In this document: in pieces, positions 23,278-34,329 of the stretch
How the letters are laid out: every line of letters starts with the position of its first letter
Position numbering within the stretch: the stretch's first letter is position 1
Made by a program: the position numbers and the translations under genes
DNA from: Bolinopsis microptera
Taxonomy: Eukaryota; Ctenophora; Tentaculata; Lobata; Bolinopsidae
Assembly: GCF_026151205.1 (NCBI RefSeq)
Contig: NC_087076.1
Span: 20,453,919 to 20,517,918, forward strand
Direction of reading: 5' to 3'
DNA: 64,000 bases
The notes under the pieces: generated by a model
What the model was told of the DNA's origin: nothing
The model's input: only the letters and a program-made list of their open reading frames with translations
Databases searched by the model: none

Positions 23278-26080
23278 AATGCAAGCCGGGATGGAATTTT
23301 GGCCTCGTTAACGTATTTTCAACTTATGCAAAAGCGAGATGGAACTATGCCTCGTTAACGCTTATTGTATTTTCTTACATTAATAGGGCAGGCGAGATTG
23401 AAAAATTTATTTTGGCTCGTTACCGTATATCTTAAAACTAATTGGTCATGCGACGATGAAAACAACAACTAAAACTATGGCCTCGTTTACGTATTTCTTT
23501 TACATTTAATGCAAGCGAGGATTTGAATATAGCTATGGGCCTTCGTTACGTATTAAATTTCTACATAATGCAAATGCGAGAGGTAATTATTTATTGCCTT
23601 CGTTTTTTACGTATTTTCTTTACATTAAATTTGGGCATAAGCGAGGGATGAATTTATCGTCCATCCCGTTACCGTATAAATCTTTTTCAACATAAATGCC
23701 CAATGCGAGATTGGGAATTATTTGCTCGGTTAACGTATCAATATCTACATAAATGGCAAGGCGAAGAGGTTGGGAATTATGGGCCTCGTTGTTTTACGTA
23801 TAATCTACATTTAATTGGCATAGCGGAGTTGGGGGAAATTATTGCCTCGTTAACCTATTATCTAACATAATGCAAAGCGAGAGGAATTTATGGGGGACCT
23901 CGTTTTACGTATATCTATTCATAATGCAAAAACGGAGAGAGGAAATTTTATGTCTCCTTTCGTTTACGTATATCTCTACCATGTAAGATTTCTTCTTCAA
24001 ATTTTGGGTTTTGTTATTCCTAAATATATTAACGTTTTTGATTTTGGATTCAGGGATTGGGGCCTCTTAAAATGGGGAATCTTTTTGAAAAAATAATAGC
24101 TAGTTTACATCCCGATTTATACCATAAAGAGTTTTGCCATATTGTGCAATATTTACATTTTTTAAATAATTCCCACCTGTTTACAGTTTTTTCTGTTGGA
24201 AAGCCCTTAATTTTTGCCTTAATAAAAGGGAAATTAAGGAAAAAACAATTCCATATGGGGGAACTTTCTATTTATGGACACGAAAAAAAAAACGCTTCGA
24301 TGTTAATATTGGCTACAATTCTCGAAGGAATTCCTAGCCAAATCTTAGGAATTGAAATAAATTGGTCCTGGGTTCTTTCAGGGAGGGCAATTGAAAAAAT
24401 TAAACCTTATGAGTAAAAGCAAATTTACTGGCTTTACCAATACCACCAATCAACAACAGTCAAATGCCCGGAAAATTTTCTTGACATGTTTTAAGCCAAG
24501 GTTCGAATTGGTACACCAGGCACTAGGCAGGGTGGGGCACAGAGGAACGGGGAATTAGGGGGCCACAAACAATGGTGATCGTATCTAAAATCCATAATAT
24601 TTGATGGTAAAGGGGAAAGGACTATGTTTCGTCCTAAATTTTCTTATTATTATAAAACGTTTACCCAAAATACCTTATATCAAAAAACCTTTGGGGGTTG
24701 AGGGTGGATGGAGTCTTCACAAGATTAGGATTTACCCCAGTTAGAAAAGTAGTAGTTGTCGAATAAAGTTTGGTTTTGTGGATACCCTGTTTACTTCACT
24801 TGTAAAATTCTTCCCGCGTGAGGTTTTCTTTTTAATTTTACAGCTTTAACAAATTAGGAGGACGGGCGGGGCCAGTCGTTATTTTTCTAAATATGGGTTA
24901 CTAACTCAGATGTCCCTCAAACATTAAATGGAGGGAAATTTAATAATTGATTATTAAGTTTAGGTAATTAACTAATCAAGATATACAAAAGCCCCGCGTA
25001 TGGCCTAGATATGAAGATTAAAAATCTGCCATTGGGGCAGGGGGGCGAGTTTCCGACAGCGGGTAACAGCTTAAGGGGCCAGGGGGGGGACGTAAAGGGG
25101 GCCGAATGAAAACAACAAATTTTGGGAGAGAATTTTGGTGGAATTATTTCCCATCGTTTTTTATCCTGCTTTTTTCCACGTTTCCTGCATTTGCCAACGT
25201 TTTCCTGCATTTTTTGCCTTAGGCTTTTTGAAAAACAAAGTGTGCCTCGATTTTAATTGTCTAGGGAGGGGACCATTACTATAAGGCCCAAAGCAGTTAT
25301 GGTTACTTGAGGGGGGGCATTCTAATTAAAAAGGGTTGTCAAGGAAGTCCGGGGATAAAAAAAACTGCCAGCCTGTTTCTTGAACATTACAAACTTTAAG
25401 GAAAGGCTTTTCTACAGTGCTAACCATCGTGGGGGAAAAATGCTTCCTAGGGATTCTAAGAAGCTTACCGGGGGCATTTCCAGTCAAATATACGTACAGG
25501 CTTATACCGGCTTTCTTGTTACGACAGGGAAGCGGGGGGTGGACCAACGGGCAAAAAGGGTCCTACATATATCTCCAGGGGGTGGGGGCCTGAGGAAACA
25601 AAAAAAAAAATCTGTTTGTTTGGAGGGTATGCCAGGTTTTGTGTTTTCAGGTGTCGGGAAACTTTATTCAAACCTTTACCTTTTTTGCATTTTGTCATTT
25701 CCGGGACTGCTTGTAATTGAGGCCCAAAAGGCCTTTAAGGTTGATTGATGCGGGAGCGGACTTGGACTCCACTCTTCGAATAACGTAAAAAAAAAGCAGA
25801 AGAGTTGGTGACCAAGGATTCATCACCGATGTGGGGATTTTCAGGATGGGATATTAACCCTTATTTTTCTTGTGAGGACATGGGACAAGGGGGCCCAACC
25901 GAGTTCCTCAAGTTCATTGCTCCGTGGTATGGATTCGGCGGGGCGGGCAAGCGGGAGGGGGCGTATGGCTACCAACTTAAACCGAAGAGCAATAAGTGAG
26001 GATGATGATTAAATCCAACTCTACCACTTTCGGACTGTTCACGTTGGACTTTTTCAAAAATAAACCCGTCTCTAGTTAAA
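23278..26080. repeat. Segmental duplication, copy 2 (empty site)
   Basis: Degenerate 43-bp satellite (23,278-23,975) followed by sequence matching 15,110-15,313 and 16,955-18,940. The join that corresponds to the telomere-like insert reads through as ACAGTTTTTTCTGTTGG at 24,184-24,200. This copy therefore represents the locus without the insert. No gene recognised. Confidence 0.82.
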
Positions 26081-29000
26081 AAGAATTTTCAGTAATTTTT
26101 TTTTTTACACTCCCACCCATACCCGTTTCAAAAATAAGCTCATTCCCAAAACCACATTATATGTATTCGTCTTTTGCTTTTCTGTACTTTTAATATTTAT
26201 TTGGTTCCTTTGGATTTTTGCCCTTGGGGCAATTAAAAATCAGTGGGGGTAAATGAAAAAGAGAGGAGTTGGCGGAGACCGGAGAGCCGGGAGTTTTCCA
26301 GATTTGTTGTTATTAGATCAAAATAAGCTCTGTTCAGAAAGAGGTTACTTGGGTTCAACAGGGGGACGGGCACACAAAGCCACCAATTGGTTGCCTTCTA
26401 CACCTTACAAGGGAAAGTCTGTTGGAAATAGTTTGTTCAGATTCAGTGAAGAGTACGGAAAGCTGTTGTTGTCCGGGAAAGGCTCTTGTCACTCAGTGTG
26501 TGTTGTAAAACTGTAGCAGCTGGGGGGCCTTGTCTCCTGGAAAATCCGTAATGGGCCAATCTTGTCCGGACAAAAGGTTTCTTCAAAGGGGAAGCCAATC
26601 TTGGAGGACATGTTTATTTCAACCCTATTTGGCCTAACGGTTATCAGTAACGAAGGGAAAACTTTATATAAGGAGATGAAATGGTCGAGGTGTCCTCTTG
26701 CTGAAAGGAATCAAGGAAAAGCCACGATGGAAAGGATGCTGGGCACGTTCTGCAGAAGTGGTTTGATGGACACTCCCCGCTTTCTTATTCCTTTTTAGCG
26801 AACTTTTGCCATGGTTTTAGGAATGGGGTCTTGGGGACTACAAAAAGGAAGGGAGGGGCAGGGGGGGGACCCCTCGTTAAAAATTTATTTTGATTTATTA
26901 TTAAAAAAGACCATTTTATGACGGGAAGGGGAATTATTTATTTGTTTGGCTTGTATAAAAAAAAAGATATTTTAAGTTTAAGTAGTTAATTTCAAACAAA
27001 CCGAAATTTAGTGTATACAAAAAAGCTCATGGGTAGGGGTGGGGACGTTGTCTGGAGAAAGCTTATGCGGTGAGTCCGAAGAGGGGGACTTTTTTTACTC
27101 CGGGCCAACTTCGATTTTAGGATTTATTTTCCTATTTATCCTTTGTGGTTTTGCTGTATTTATAAGTTGATTAAAATAATTAATAAAAAGAAATTTATTT
27201 CGGTCCGTTGTTTTATGTTACTCTGTTTTTATCCACCTTTTATTTTTATGGGGAAAAAAGAAAAACCACTTACAACTTCCTGCTAAAGTGAGATTTCCAG
27301 GCTTTTTATTTAATATCTCCCACTTCATTACTCCAATATTGGGGGACAGTCTTGGTTAATTTTTAACTTTGCAATTTCTACCTCGTGTTTTTTTGTGGGT
27401 TATTGCAATTTTAGGATCGTACCAATGAGTAGCTATATCTATTAGGAGGGTTTTTAAAAAAACACACAAACTTTACATAAACGTTGTTTGTTTTAATACA
27501 ATCCCAAACGAAGGGCTTTTAAATTTTTCCCCCATAATACTACAAAAATTATTAACTGTGCAATCATCTATACCTTTGGGATAATTTCAAACTACTCATT
27601 TAAATTTCTTTCCTTAATCTTTATTTTTGGTAACCCTAGCATGAAAAAATCCAGCGGTCCCCGGGGAAATAACTGCTCAGTTTTTTTATTGTTAAACGTT
27701 CGGTTCAGGGCTTTGATGATCCCTTTTTGGTGGAGAACTTTGGAGATGCAAAAACATTTTTCCCCCAACTCTCCACTCTACCAAAAATTCACGGAATAAA
27801 AAAAACTTTAAAAACCCATTTTATTTATATCAATAAGCAACCCAAGGGATATTGTTAGGTTTAATAATGAAAAACTTGGTTTTAAAGGGTAAATATCCAT
27901 TTTGATAGTGAAAAAAAATCATCTTCGGGACACGGGGCTGATTACCAAAGTTATTTAGAACTGGAACCGTTCAAGGGCTTTACTCCAGTCCCCGGGAACC
28001 CCCCCAGAATAGTCGGGGGAAATTCAGGAGTAAAAATGGGGGGGGGTGGTGGGTTGGGGGGGGTGTGGTGGGGTAGGTTTGGGTGTTGTCCCCTATTGCC
28101 ATTTAACAAAAAACATATTGGTCTTTGGACATTGAAGAATCTAAAAAATCATTTCTGTCCAAAATGTCGAGCCGGGTGGGTGATTTTGGGAAAGTATTTG
28201 AGCTTTTCTGGCCAAGTTAGGAAGGAAAAATCCCATATTTAGGGCTTTCATTCTACAGAGTTTGGGCATGGCCCCCCACCACTTGGCAATGATAAAACCC
28301 ATGGATAGGGGAGTCAAGCCCAATTTTACCTTACCATTATAAACAATTCCGGAGGGTGCGTTAGGTAAGGAGCTTAAGGTATGCCCAATTACATTGGGTT
28401 GGGGTCGATTTGGATCATTTTTTGCCCAAGGGTTTCAGGGGAATGGGGGGATGAATGGGGGCTCCTCCTCTGTTCCCCTTATTGAAAAACAGCATTCACA
28501 TTGGATTACCGTTTTTAAATTGGATTTTTATTCTTTTACAAACGGCCAGTTGGTAAAACTGGGGACCCTACCCACATTACAGGGGGATGGGGAAATGGTT
28601 TTAGATGTAGGGTTTTTGAATACGGGATGGATAAATATTTATAAGGCCAGGGGGTAAATTATATCAGGAATTATTTTGTTTGACAATGTAAAACCTTGGC
28701 ATTTGTGGGGTTCGGAATTTCCCCACCTATGCGATTAATGAGATTTTTGGAACATTTATAAAGGGACTTAAAAAGGGGGGGGGGGGGTTCACCCTTGATT
28801 ATTTTTGTGAACATACTTAGTTTCGAGATTTTAGCAGTTGGACCAACCATACTAAGTGGACGGGTTTGGACCGGAACTTTTGAATGGGGGTCCCGGCCAC
28901 AAAAACGCCATAACGGGTTTGCCTGCGGGGGCAGCCCACCGCCTCCATTATTTTGGTATCCAATAATTTTCTGGGCCCAATTTTAGGGCCAAATAACCCT

Positions 29001-31169
29001 GAAACATTGCCCATAACCCCGATTTAGGTGAGGCTTCTACTTGTAAAAACTGTGGTCCCCTGGAAATCTCGTTTATATGGGCAAATTTTCTTTTAAGTTG
29101 GACAAAAAAACTGGGGGAAAAACTGGAGGGGTTATGGTGCTAAAAAAAACTATATGGGGGGCCCCAATATTGGGGGGTACGCATCCAAAAATATTTGATC
29201 GATTTTGGGTTCCATAAATTTGGGTTCAAATATCCCAATATTTTTGAATGAAAAAACCAAAACTTTATTATGGGGAGGTATGGGCCTAAACTAAAAAACT
29301 ACAACATTTTTTTCTATGTTTGTCCAGTTCATTATGCTAATACTAAAAACTGGTGGGATTTTTTCTGTGTTCAAAAATTAATCGCAAAAAAAAATGGAGC
29401 AACATAAAATGGGCCCCAATAATTCTTCAGGTTCGGCGATAATTAGCAAAACTGGGTGACTTCGCCTCAAAAAACAAAACAATAGAATTACCTCAATTAG
29501 GGTATCAAATATGCTTTTTCATGGAAATTTTTCAGAATCAAAAACGTAGGGGGAAATTTGCGTCTCATTGGGATCCTTAGGTTTTGGATACAGGGAATTT
29601 TTGAGTTAGGGCCTTTAAAAAAGGATTTTGGCGGCACAATTTCCAAAAATTTTTGGCCACTGCTTAAATCTGTTTGGATTTGGGGCCGCCCAAAATTTTT
29701 TTTAAAGGGGGGCCTAACAACCTCAAAAATTTCTGTCCCAATAAAACAAAACTTAAGGGTCATGGGGAGGGGACAATTCTTACGTTTTGATCTGAATAAA
29801 TTTTTCCATTTGAAAAAAAATATTGGGAAAAAAAAACCTAAATGAGGTTCTATTCGGTTTTGAAGCCGAAGGTCAGTTTTTGCAAAAATTATCGCGGGAA
29901 CCTGAAAGGATATGGGGGGGCAATTTTTGCCTCATTTTTTGCGATTATATTGATAAACTCCGGTGGGGGAATCCCCCACAGTTAGGTAGATACTTGAAAT
30001 GAATTGGACCAATCATATTTTAGAGAATGTTGTGGTTTTCTAGGCATACCCCTTTCCATATAAAGTTCCTGGGGTTTTTCATTCAACAAATCATTTGATT
30101 ATTTGACAATTTAATGGGGACCCAAAAAAAATCGATTTTTCCAAATTTTTGGTGCGGTTACCACCCCCAAAACATATGGGGCCGGGCGTTTCGTTTATTT
30201 TTACATGTATTTGGGCGCCAAATAAGGCTTCTTCGAACTTTTGTTGAGTGTAGACCAATGTAGCAAAATGGAACGGGGATTTTTACTCTTTGGGACGTTA
30301 AAGAGTTCCTGCGAAGGGATTGGGAATTGGGAAATGGGGCATTAACTTTCCCACCAAAAAACTCCCAAAAACAAGGGTAACAAAGCACGGTTTGATACTG
30401 AAGAGTATTTATCCACCAAGGATTTTGCGGAGACCTACGGTTCCCTTAGAAAGGGGCAATCCGCAACAAGACTTCAAGTCATTCCCCTGTTCGATGAATT
30501 GAAAATTCAAAAAACAAGAGGATTGGGGACGGGAATTTCGTATCACAAAACCCAAATTTCCTGCTGACGAAATAAACCACATTCAAACCCTTATTGAAGC
30601 CGGAAAACAGGAGGGAGGAAAAAAAAAAAGGGTAGGCGCTTGGGTTCTTGAAAATCAAATCGAGGGATTTTCAAAAAGTTAATATTTCGTCACGAGGTTT
30701 TGGGCGGGGGGACAAAAGGGGGGTTGGGAATAGGCTTACCCCGCTGCTTTTGGGGGGGGGGAAACTATAGGGGGTGACCCCGTGGATGGGGATTTTACTG
30801 ATACAAGATCTGAAATACTGGGAGGAATAGAAGGGTGGGACAAAATTTACAAAAAAATTGGGGGGGAGGGATTAAGGTGTAGGGAGTGAAAAATGCGAGC
30901 ACCCAGGCAGGGGGGGACTCCAATTGAAAAGTTGGAAGGGAAAAGCAGGTTCCTCAAAAAACATTCCATTCATCTTGAAAAACCCATTCATCTCTGGTGA
31001 GGAGGTAATAGAAAACGCGGGAATAACCAGGTATAAATTGACCAAGGGCGGAACATGGGGGTTCCCACGCCAACCTGGAAATCGCACCTGGAAATTATTT
31101 TCTTTTACCATAAGGGGGCGCGGTTTAACCCTTTATTACAAAAGGTTCACATAAACTATCTCAAAGGAA

Positions 31170-31171
<2 letters not shown>
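26081..31171. other. Gene-poor, homopolymer-rich stretch
   Basis: About 5 kb with frequent runs of G, A and T and no ORF longer than about 95 codons. No domain, repeat family or RNA gene was recognised on either strand. If the indels are sequencing errors, genes could be hidden here and would be invisible without polishing. Confidence 0.5.

Positions 31172-31200
<29 letters not shown>
31172..31200 (+). repeat. Poly-C run, 29 bases
   Basis: A continuous run of 29 C. To its left the sequence has inflated homopolymers and broken frames; to its right it is clean. It may be a true homopolymer, a read-end artefact, or a join between contigs of different quality. Confidence 0.95.
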
Positions 31201-31334
31201 ATAACAGATTTTCTATATAATCAGGTAATTTGGCAGTGTCCTCAAGATTGCCACTCAAGCTGTTACGCGACCTTACCATTTGAAGGCATGGGTCACATCC
31301 TTTTATGTAAATTTGCAGCCGTCTCACATAATCC

Positions 31335-31635
31335 CGCACTATATAGTGACAACACTATATAGTGACAAGCACTTTATAGTGACATGTCACTATATAGTCC
31401 TGTCCATAGTTGGTTCGTGCGTCAATTTTTCGGGAAAAGTACGTAAAGTGCGTTTGAATTATTTCGTGCGTTAAAAGTGCGTTTAAGTACATTTACCGTT
31501 GAATTCACCGTTTTACGTTTTTTCGTACGTTAAGTGCGTTATGTTTTAAAAGTACGTTAAGTGCGCACGAACCAACTATGATCCTGTCACTATAAAGTGC
31601 ATCTTGCACACTATATAGTGACATGTATAAACAGT
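31335..31635. repeat. CACTATATAGTG palindromic repeats
   Basis: Four to five copies of the self-complementary CACTATATAGTG or the variant CACTTTATAGTG, spaced by ACA or similar. The block is split by the MITE at 31,405-31,580. Confidence 0.8.
31405..31580. mobile_element. hAT-like MITE, 176 bp
   Basis: Terminal inverted repeats CATAGTTGGTTCGTGCG at the left and CGCACGAACCAACTATG at the right are perfect over 17 bp. Direct flanks are gTCCTGTC (31,397-31,404) and aTCCTGTC (31,581-31,588), 7 of 8 identical, as for an 8-bp target duplication. A CA...TG end with 8-bp duplication fits the hAT superfamily. The interior is made of repeated GTACGTTAAGTGCG-like motifs and has no ORF. Removing the insert restores the interrupted CACTATA repeat. 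Confidence 0.75.
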
Positions 31636-31905
31636 GCATGTATAAACAGTGCAAAAGTTAAATTGCAGCATAAGTATTTGTATAAATAGTGCAAAAGTTA
31701 AAATGGTGTAAAAGTATTTGTATAAATAGTGCAAAAGTTAAAATGGTGTAAAAGTATGAACACGATCACTGATCAGGTGAAACTGGCCGCATTTGAGTGT
31801 ATTCATGACTTAATTCTGAGTGCCCCTCAATTATCTAACAGTAATACTTGCACTATTTATACAAATACTTATGCTGCAATTTAACTTTTGCACTGTTTAT
31901 ACAGA
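31620..31905. repeat. Inverted repeat around a 40-bp tandem repeat
   Basis: TGTATAAACAGTGCAAAAG and the following AATTGCAGCATAAGTATTTG (31,636-31,690) return reverse-complemented at 31,847-31,903. Between them is a 40-bp unit (AGTATTTGTATAAATAGTGC followed by AAAAGTTAAAATGGTGTAA) in two tandem copies. It could fold into a hairpin with stem of about 55 bp. No coding. Confidence 0.8.
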
Positions 31906-32414
31906 CTAGCAGGAACCCGTATAACCCTAAAATGGTGTCAAGACTCGACAAGAGACTAAAATAATTATTATCTATTTAATTCGCGTTTTTGACACCACTT
32001 GGGGGTCCAAATTTGGGGCTCTAAAACTTCTATTTCTTGGCCAATTTTTTATTTTTTCATGCTGATTTGGAGGCCATTAAAGCATTTGGCCCAGTCTAAA
32101 AACTTTCAGTTGTATATCTTTTACGGTTTTTGCGGAAAGTAGCGTTAAAGTTGATGCCGTGGTGTCAGTAAAATGGCACGGATAAACATACATCGTCTCG
32201 CTTTATATATAGTAAGATACTATTACTTTTGCTACAATTTATCTGCGATAATGAAGTTCCAGCCGTTCGTGTTATAGCTGTAGGTACGGGTTACACTAGT
32301 GCAAGGATAATTGTGTCAAGTTTAATCATTAATATGGGTTGGATTGTACTGATCAATTGCGATTTACTCATTTCATTCGATACTTTTGTGATAACAGAAA
32401 TTAATTTTGGCAAC
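31906..32414. other. Intergenic, no feature recognised
   Basis: AT-rich single-copy-looking sequence. No gene, motif or repeat identified. Confidence 0.5.
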
Positions 32415-32430
32415 AATAAATCCTTTTACG

Positions 32431-32683
32431 AAGCAGGAGATTAAAAATGGCGGGACACTGCATCCGACATCCTGAGCTACTTGCCAGTGATTTAGTCTTA
32501 TGGGAACCTACGCACGGTAGAGCACAGCAAGGCCGACCAAGACAAAGCTACTTGTTTATGTTACTGAAGGAAGTTGGGACAAACTCTAAAGAGGAACTGC
32601 GAACCCTGATGCGGGACAGGGATATATGGAGGGGGTTTTCTGGCGTAGATCGGACTTAGCTCCGACATAGTAGTAGTAGTAGT
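32431..32683 (+). mobile_element. 5'-truncated LINE 3' end with target-site duplication
   Basis: The ORF at 32,447-32,659 encodes about 70 residues of a LINE ORF2 C-terminus: AGHCIRHPELLASDLVLWEP, then GRPRQSYL and LMRDRDIWRGF. This is the zinc-knuckle-like tail that follows reverse transcriptase in this LINE group. The insert ends in an (AGT)n tail. The direct repeat AATAAATCCTTTTACG flanks it at 32,415-32,430 and 32,684-32,700 (one extra T in the right copy), a 16-17 bp target-site duplication. It was therefore a complete, severely 5'-truncated retroposition event about 253 bp long, with no endonuclease or reverse transcriptase. A corrupted relative is at 20,030-20,225. Confidence 0.88.
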
Positions 32684-32739
32684 AATAAATCCTTTTTACG
32701 GAAACAATACAGCAGCCTAGCCTCTTTGCTTTTAACAGT

Positions 32740-32895
32740 GGTACACGTACGTACCGTACACGTACGTACCGTACACGTACGTACCGTACACGTGCGTACC
32801 GTACACGTACGTACCGTACACGTACGTACCGTACACGTACGTACCGTACACGTACGTACCGTACACGTACGCATCGTACAGTAAACGTACGTACA
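32740..32895. repeat. 15-bp minisatellite
   Basis: About nine copies of GTACGTACCGTACAC. The unit contains overlapping palindromes (GTAC, ACGT). It is open in several minus-strand frames (RYVRVRYVRV, TVRTCTVRTC), which are repeat artefacts and not proteins. Confidence 0.92.
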
Positions 32896-33200
32896 TACAT
32901 ACACAAGTTGTTTACCACCTTTCCTGTTTGTCGAATATCTTTAGTTGTGAACATTGTAAAAGGTTCCAGATTAATGGAGGGTTTTCATTTCATCAGGAAG
33001 AAAAACTTTTGTAAAGTCAATTTTTACGTCAGATAATCATTTAATTTGATAATTATCAATTAGCTAATCCTTAATATATAACAGCCACTATACAGCCTTT
33101 TTTTAAGGCCACCACTTTCACTGAGTGATAATTTAAAATAGTTTTTAAACACGATCAGTTTATTTTATTTATCCTGAGTACGTTCCTATTAACAGTTGAT
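32896..33200. other. Intergenic, no feature recognised
   Basis: AT-rich sequence between a minisatellite and a retroelement fragment. Nothing identified. Confidence 0.5.
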
Positions 33201-33204
33201 GAAA

Positions 33205-33567
33205 ATATAACATGGGCAGACGTTGACTCCATTCCACATTAGGCTCAATGGGCACCGGAGCAAGTTCAACATTGACGACCGTGCCCTCTACGAGCACTCA
33301 GCCTTATCAATGCATTGTTACGATGTACACAAGGACACTTTCAGTTTTGACTGTTTCAAATTCGGGATTGTGAAAAAGACTAAACCTTCCCTATTAGATA
33401 GGGAAGAGGCTAGATTTTGTGCAAAGTTTAGGACTAATGTTTGGGATTTAAATAGGATGGAAATTAAGTTTTTTGTGGTTTTTACCAATATCTGTAATTT
33501 ATTAATTTTACCAATTTTGTGCCAATTTTGCGTCATTTTTCTTTATAAATTTTATCTACCACGCTGA
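33205..33567 (+). pseudogene. GIY-YIG endonuclease fragment, retroelement-derived
   Basis: The translation opens with GQTLTPFHIRLNGHRSKF, which matches the second half of a GIY-YIG nuclease (GxT, then R and H at the usual spacing). After about 60 residues comes LLDREEARFCAKFRT and VWDLN, matching the terminal helix with its Glu and the T..P.GLN-like end seen in retroelement GIY-YIG domains. The first part of the nuclease (the GIY and YIG strands) is missing: a stop lies just before GQT, so the piece is 5'-truncated. In animals such domains usually sit at the C-terminus of Penelope-like reverse transcriptases, so I infer a Penelope-like origin. No reverse transcriptase is adjacent. The last 30 codons (FFVVFTNICNLLIL and on) are probably read-through. 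Confidence 0.6.
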
Positions 33568-33995
33568 CAGTGAAACAATTTTATCGTATTCCAATTTCTG
33601 ATTGACTTTCATGATATTCTCTAATCATGACCTTTTTATAAATTTTTGAATCTCTTTGACTGAGTATTATGATTGATTTTATCTGACTAATTTATTTCTT
33701 TTTTGTAGTCTCTAGCGATGTATTAAACGAAGTTTCCAAGCCAAATTTGTGTGTTTCCCTTCGTGTCCAAAATCAATCAATATAACATAGTATTTGAAAT
33801 GTTTTATTTTGCTTAATACTTTAATTTCATGTGGACTCCAATATTTGTTTACTTTTTAGAACTTGAAGAAAAAATAATTTTTTCACTTTAGTAAAAGGTT
33901 TTGAAAAAGAAACATAGCATAATTTGAATCGATCAAACCATGCAAAATAAAAGTGATGGTTAAGCTTGCGTGCAACTTTGCAGAATACTTGGTAA
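33568..33995. other. Intergenic, no feature recognised
   Basis: AT-rich sequence downstream of the lipoxygenase gene. Nothing identified. Confidence 0.5.
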
Positions 33996-33997
33996 TA

Positions 33998-34105
33998 ATA
34001 AAGCAACTCATATTAAGCTCATTACGTATCATAAGTCTGTTTATTGTTAACTCGGTGATCAGAGGAGTATTAAATTAGAATTTAAAATATCAGACTATAA
34101 ATGTT
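33998..34105 (-). pseudogene. Degenerate second copy of the lipoxygenase 3' end
   Basis: About 100 bases resemble the end of the lipoxygenase gene and the start of its 3' UTR (34,290-34,400). Both share AATAATAA, then CATA..AGTCTGTT, TATTAA-like and TCAGAGGAGT. On the minus strand the relic reads NTPLITE where the gene reads NTPLTTQ. It lies about 295 bp beyond the gene in the same orientation. It is probably what remains of a tandem duplicate of the last codons and UTR. The rest of a second gene is not visible. Confidence 0.6.
34040..34045 (-). promoter_or_regulatory. Candidate poly(A) signal of the lipoxygenase gene
   Basis: AATAAA on the minus strand, about 285 bases after the stop codon. 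It lies inside the degenerate duplicate, so its use is an inference. Confidence 0.35.
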
Positions 34106-34329
34106 GCACAAAACAAAACAGATCATATCAAAATCTTCTGAAAGTTAAACACATTTAAAATTGATGAACCATCCATATCGCAAATTTTCATTGAATATTG
34201 CGTTTTAGTTTCCTGAAATATCTGAGATCAACTAATAATATAATTATATAATCAACTACCTAGTAATATAGCACAAAAGAAAAACGTCACAATAATAAGG
34301 CAGTTTGTCATACTTCAGTCTGTTCGTTA

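Noticed and set aside
24057-24416. 119-codon ORF resembling the one at 16,962-17,261
   Set aside because: Similarity is explained by the segmental duplication of DNA; the frame is not preserved between copies.
26253-26798. Two plus-strand ORFs of 78-87 codons in the noisy zone
   Set aside because: No recognisable domain, and the surrounding sequence has heavy indel noise; kept only as gene-poor sequence.
32586-32954. RYVRVRYVRV and TVRTC repeat ORFs on the minus strand
   Set aside because: Translation of a 15-bp minisatellite.
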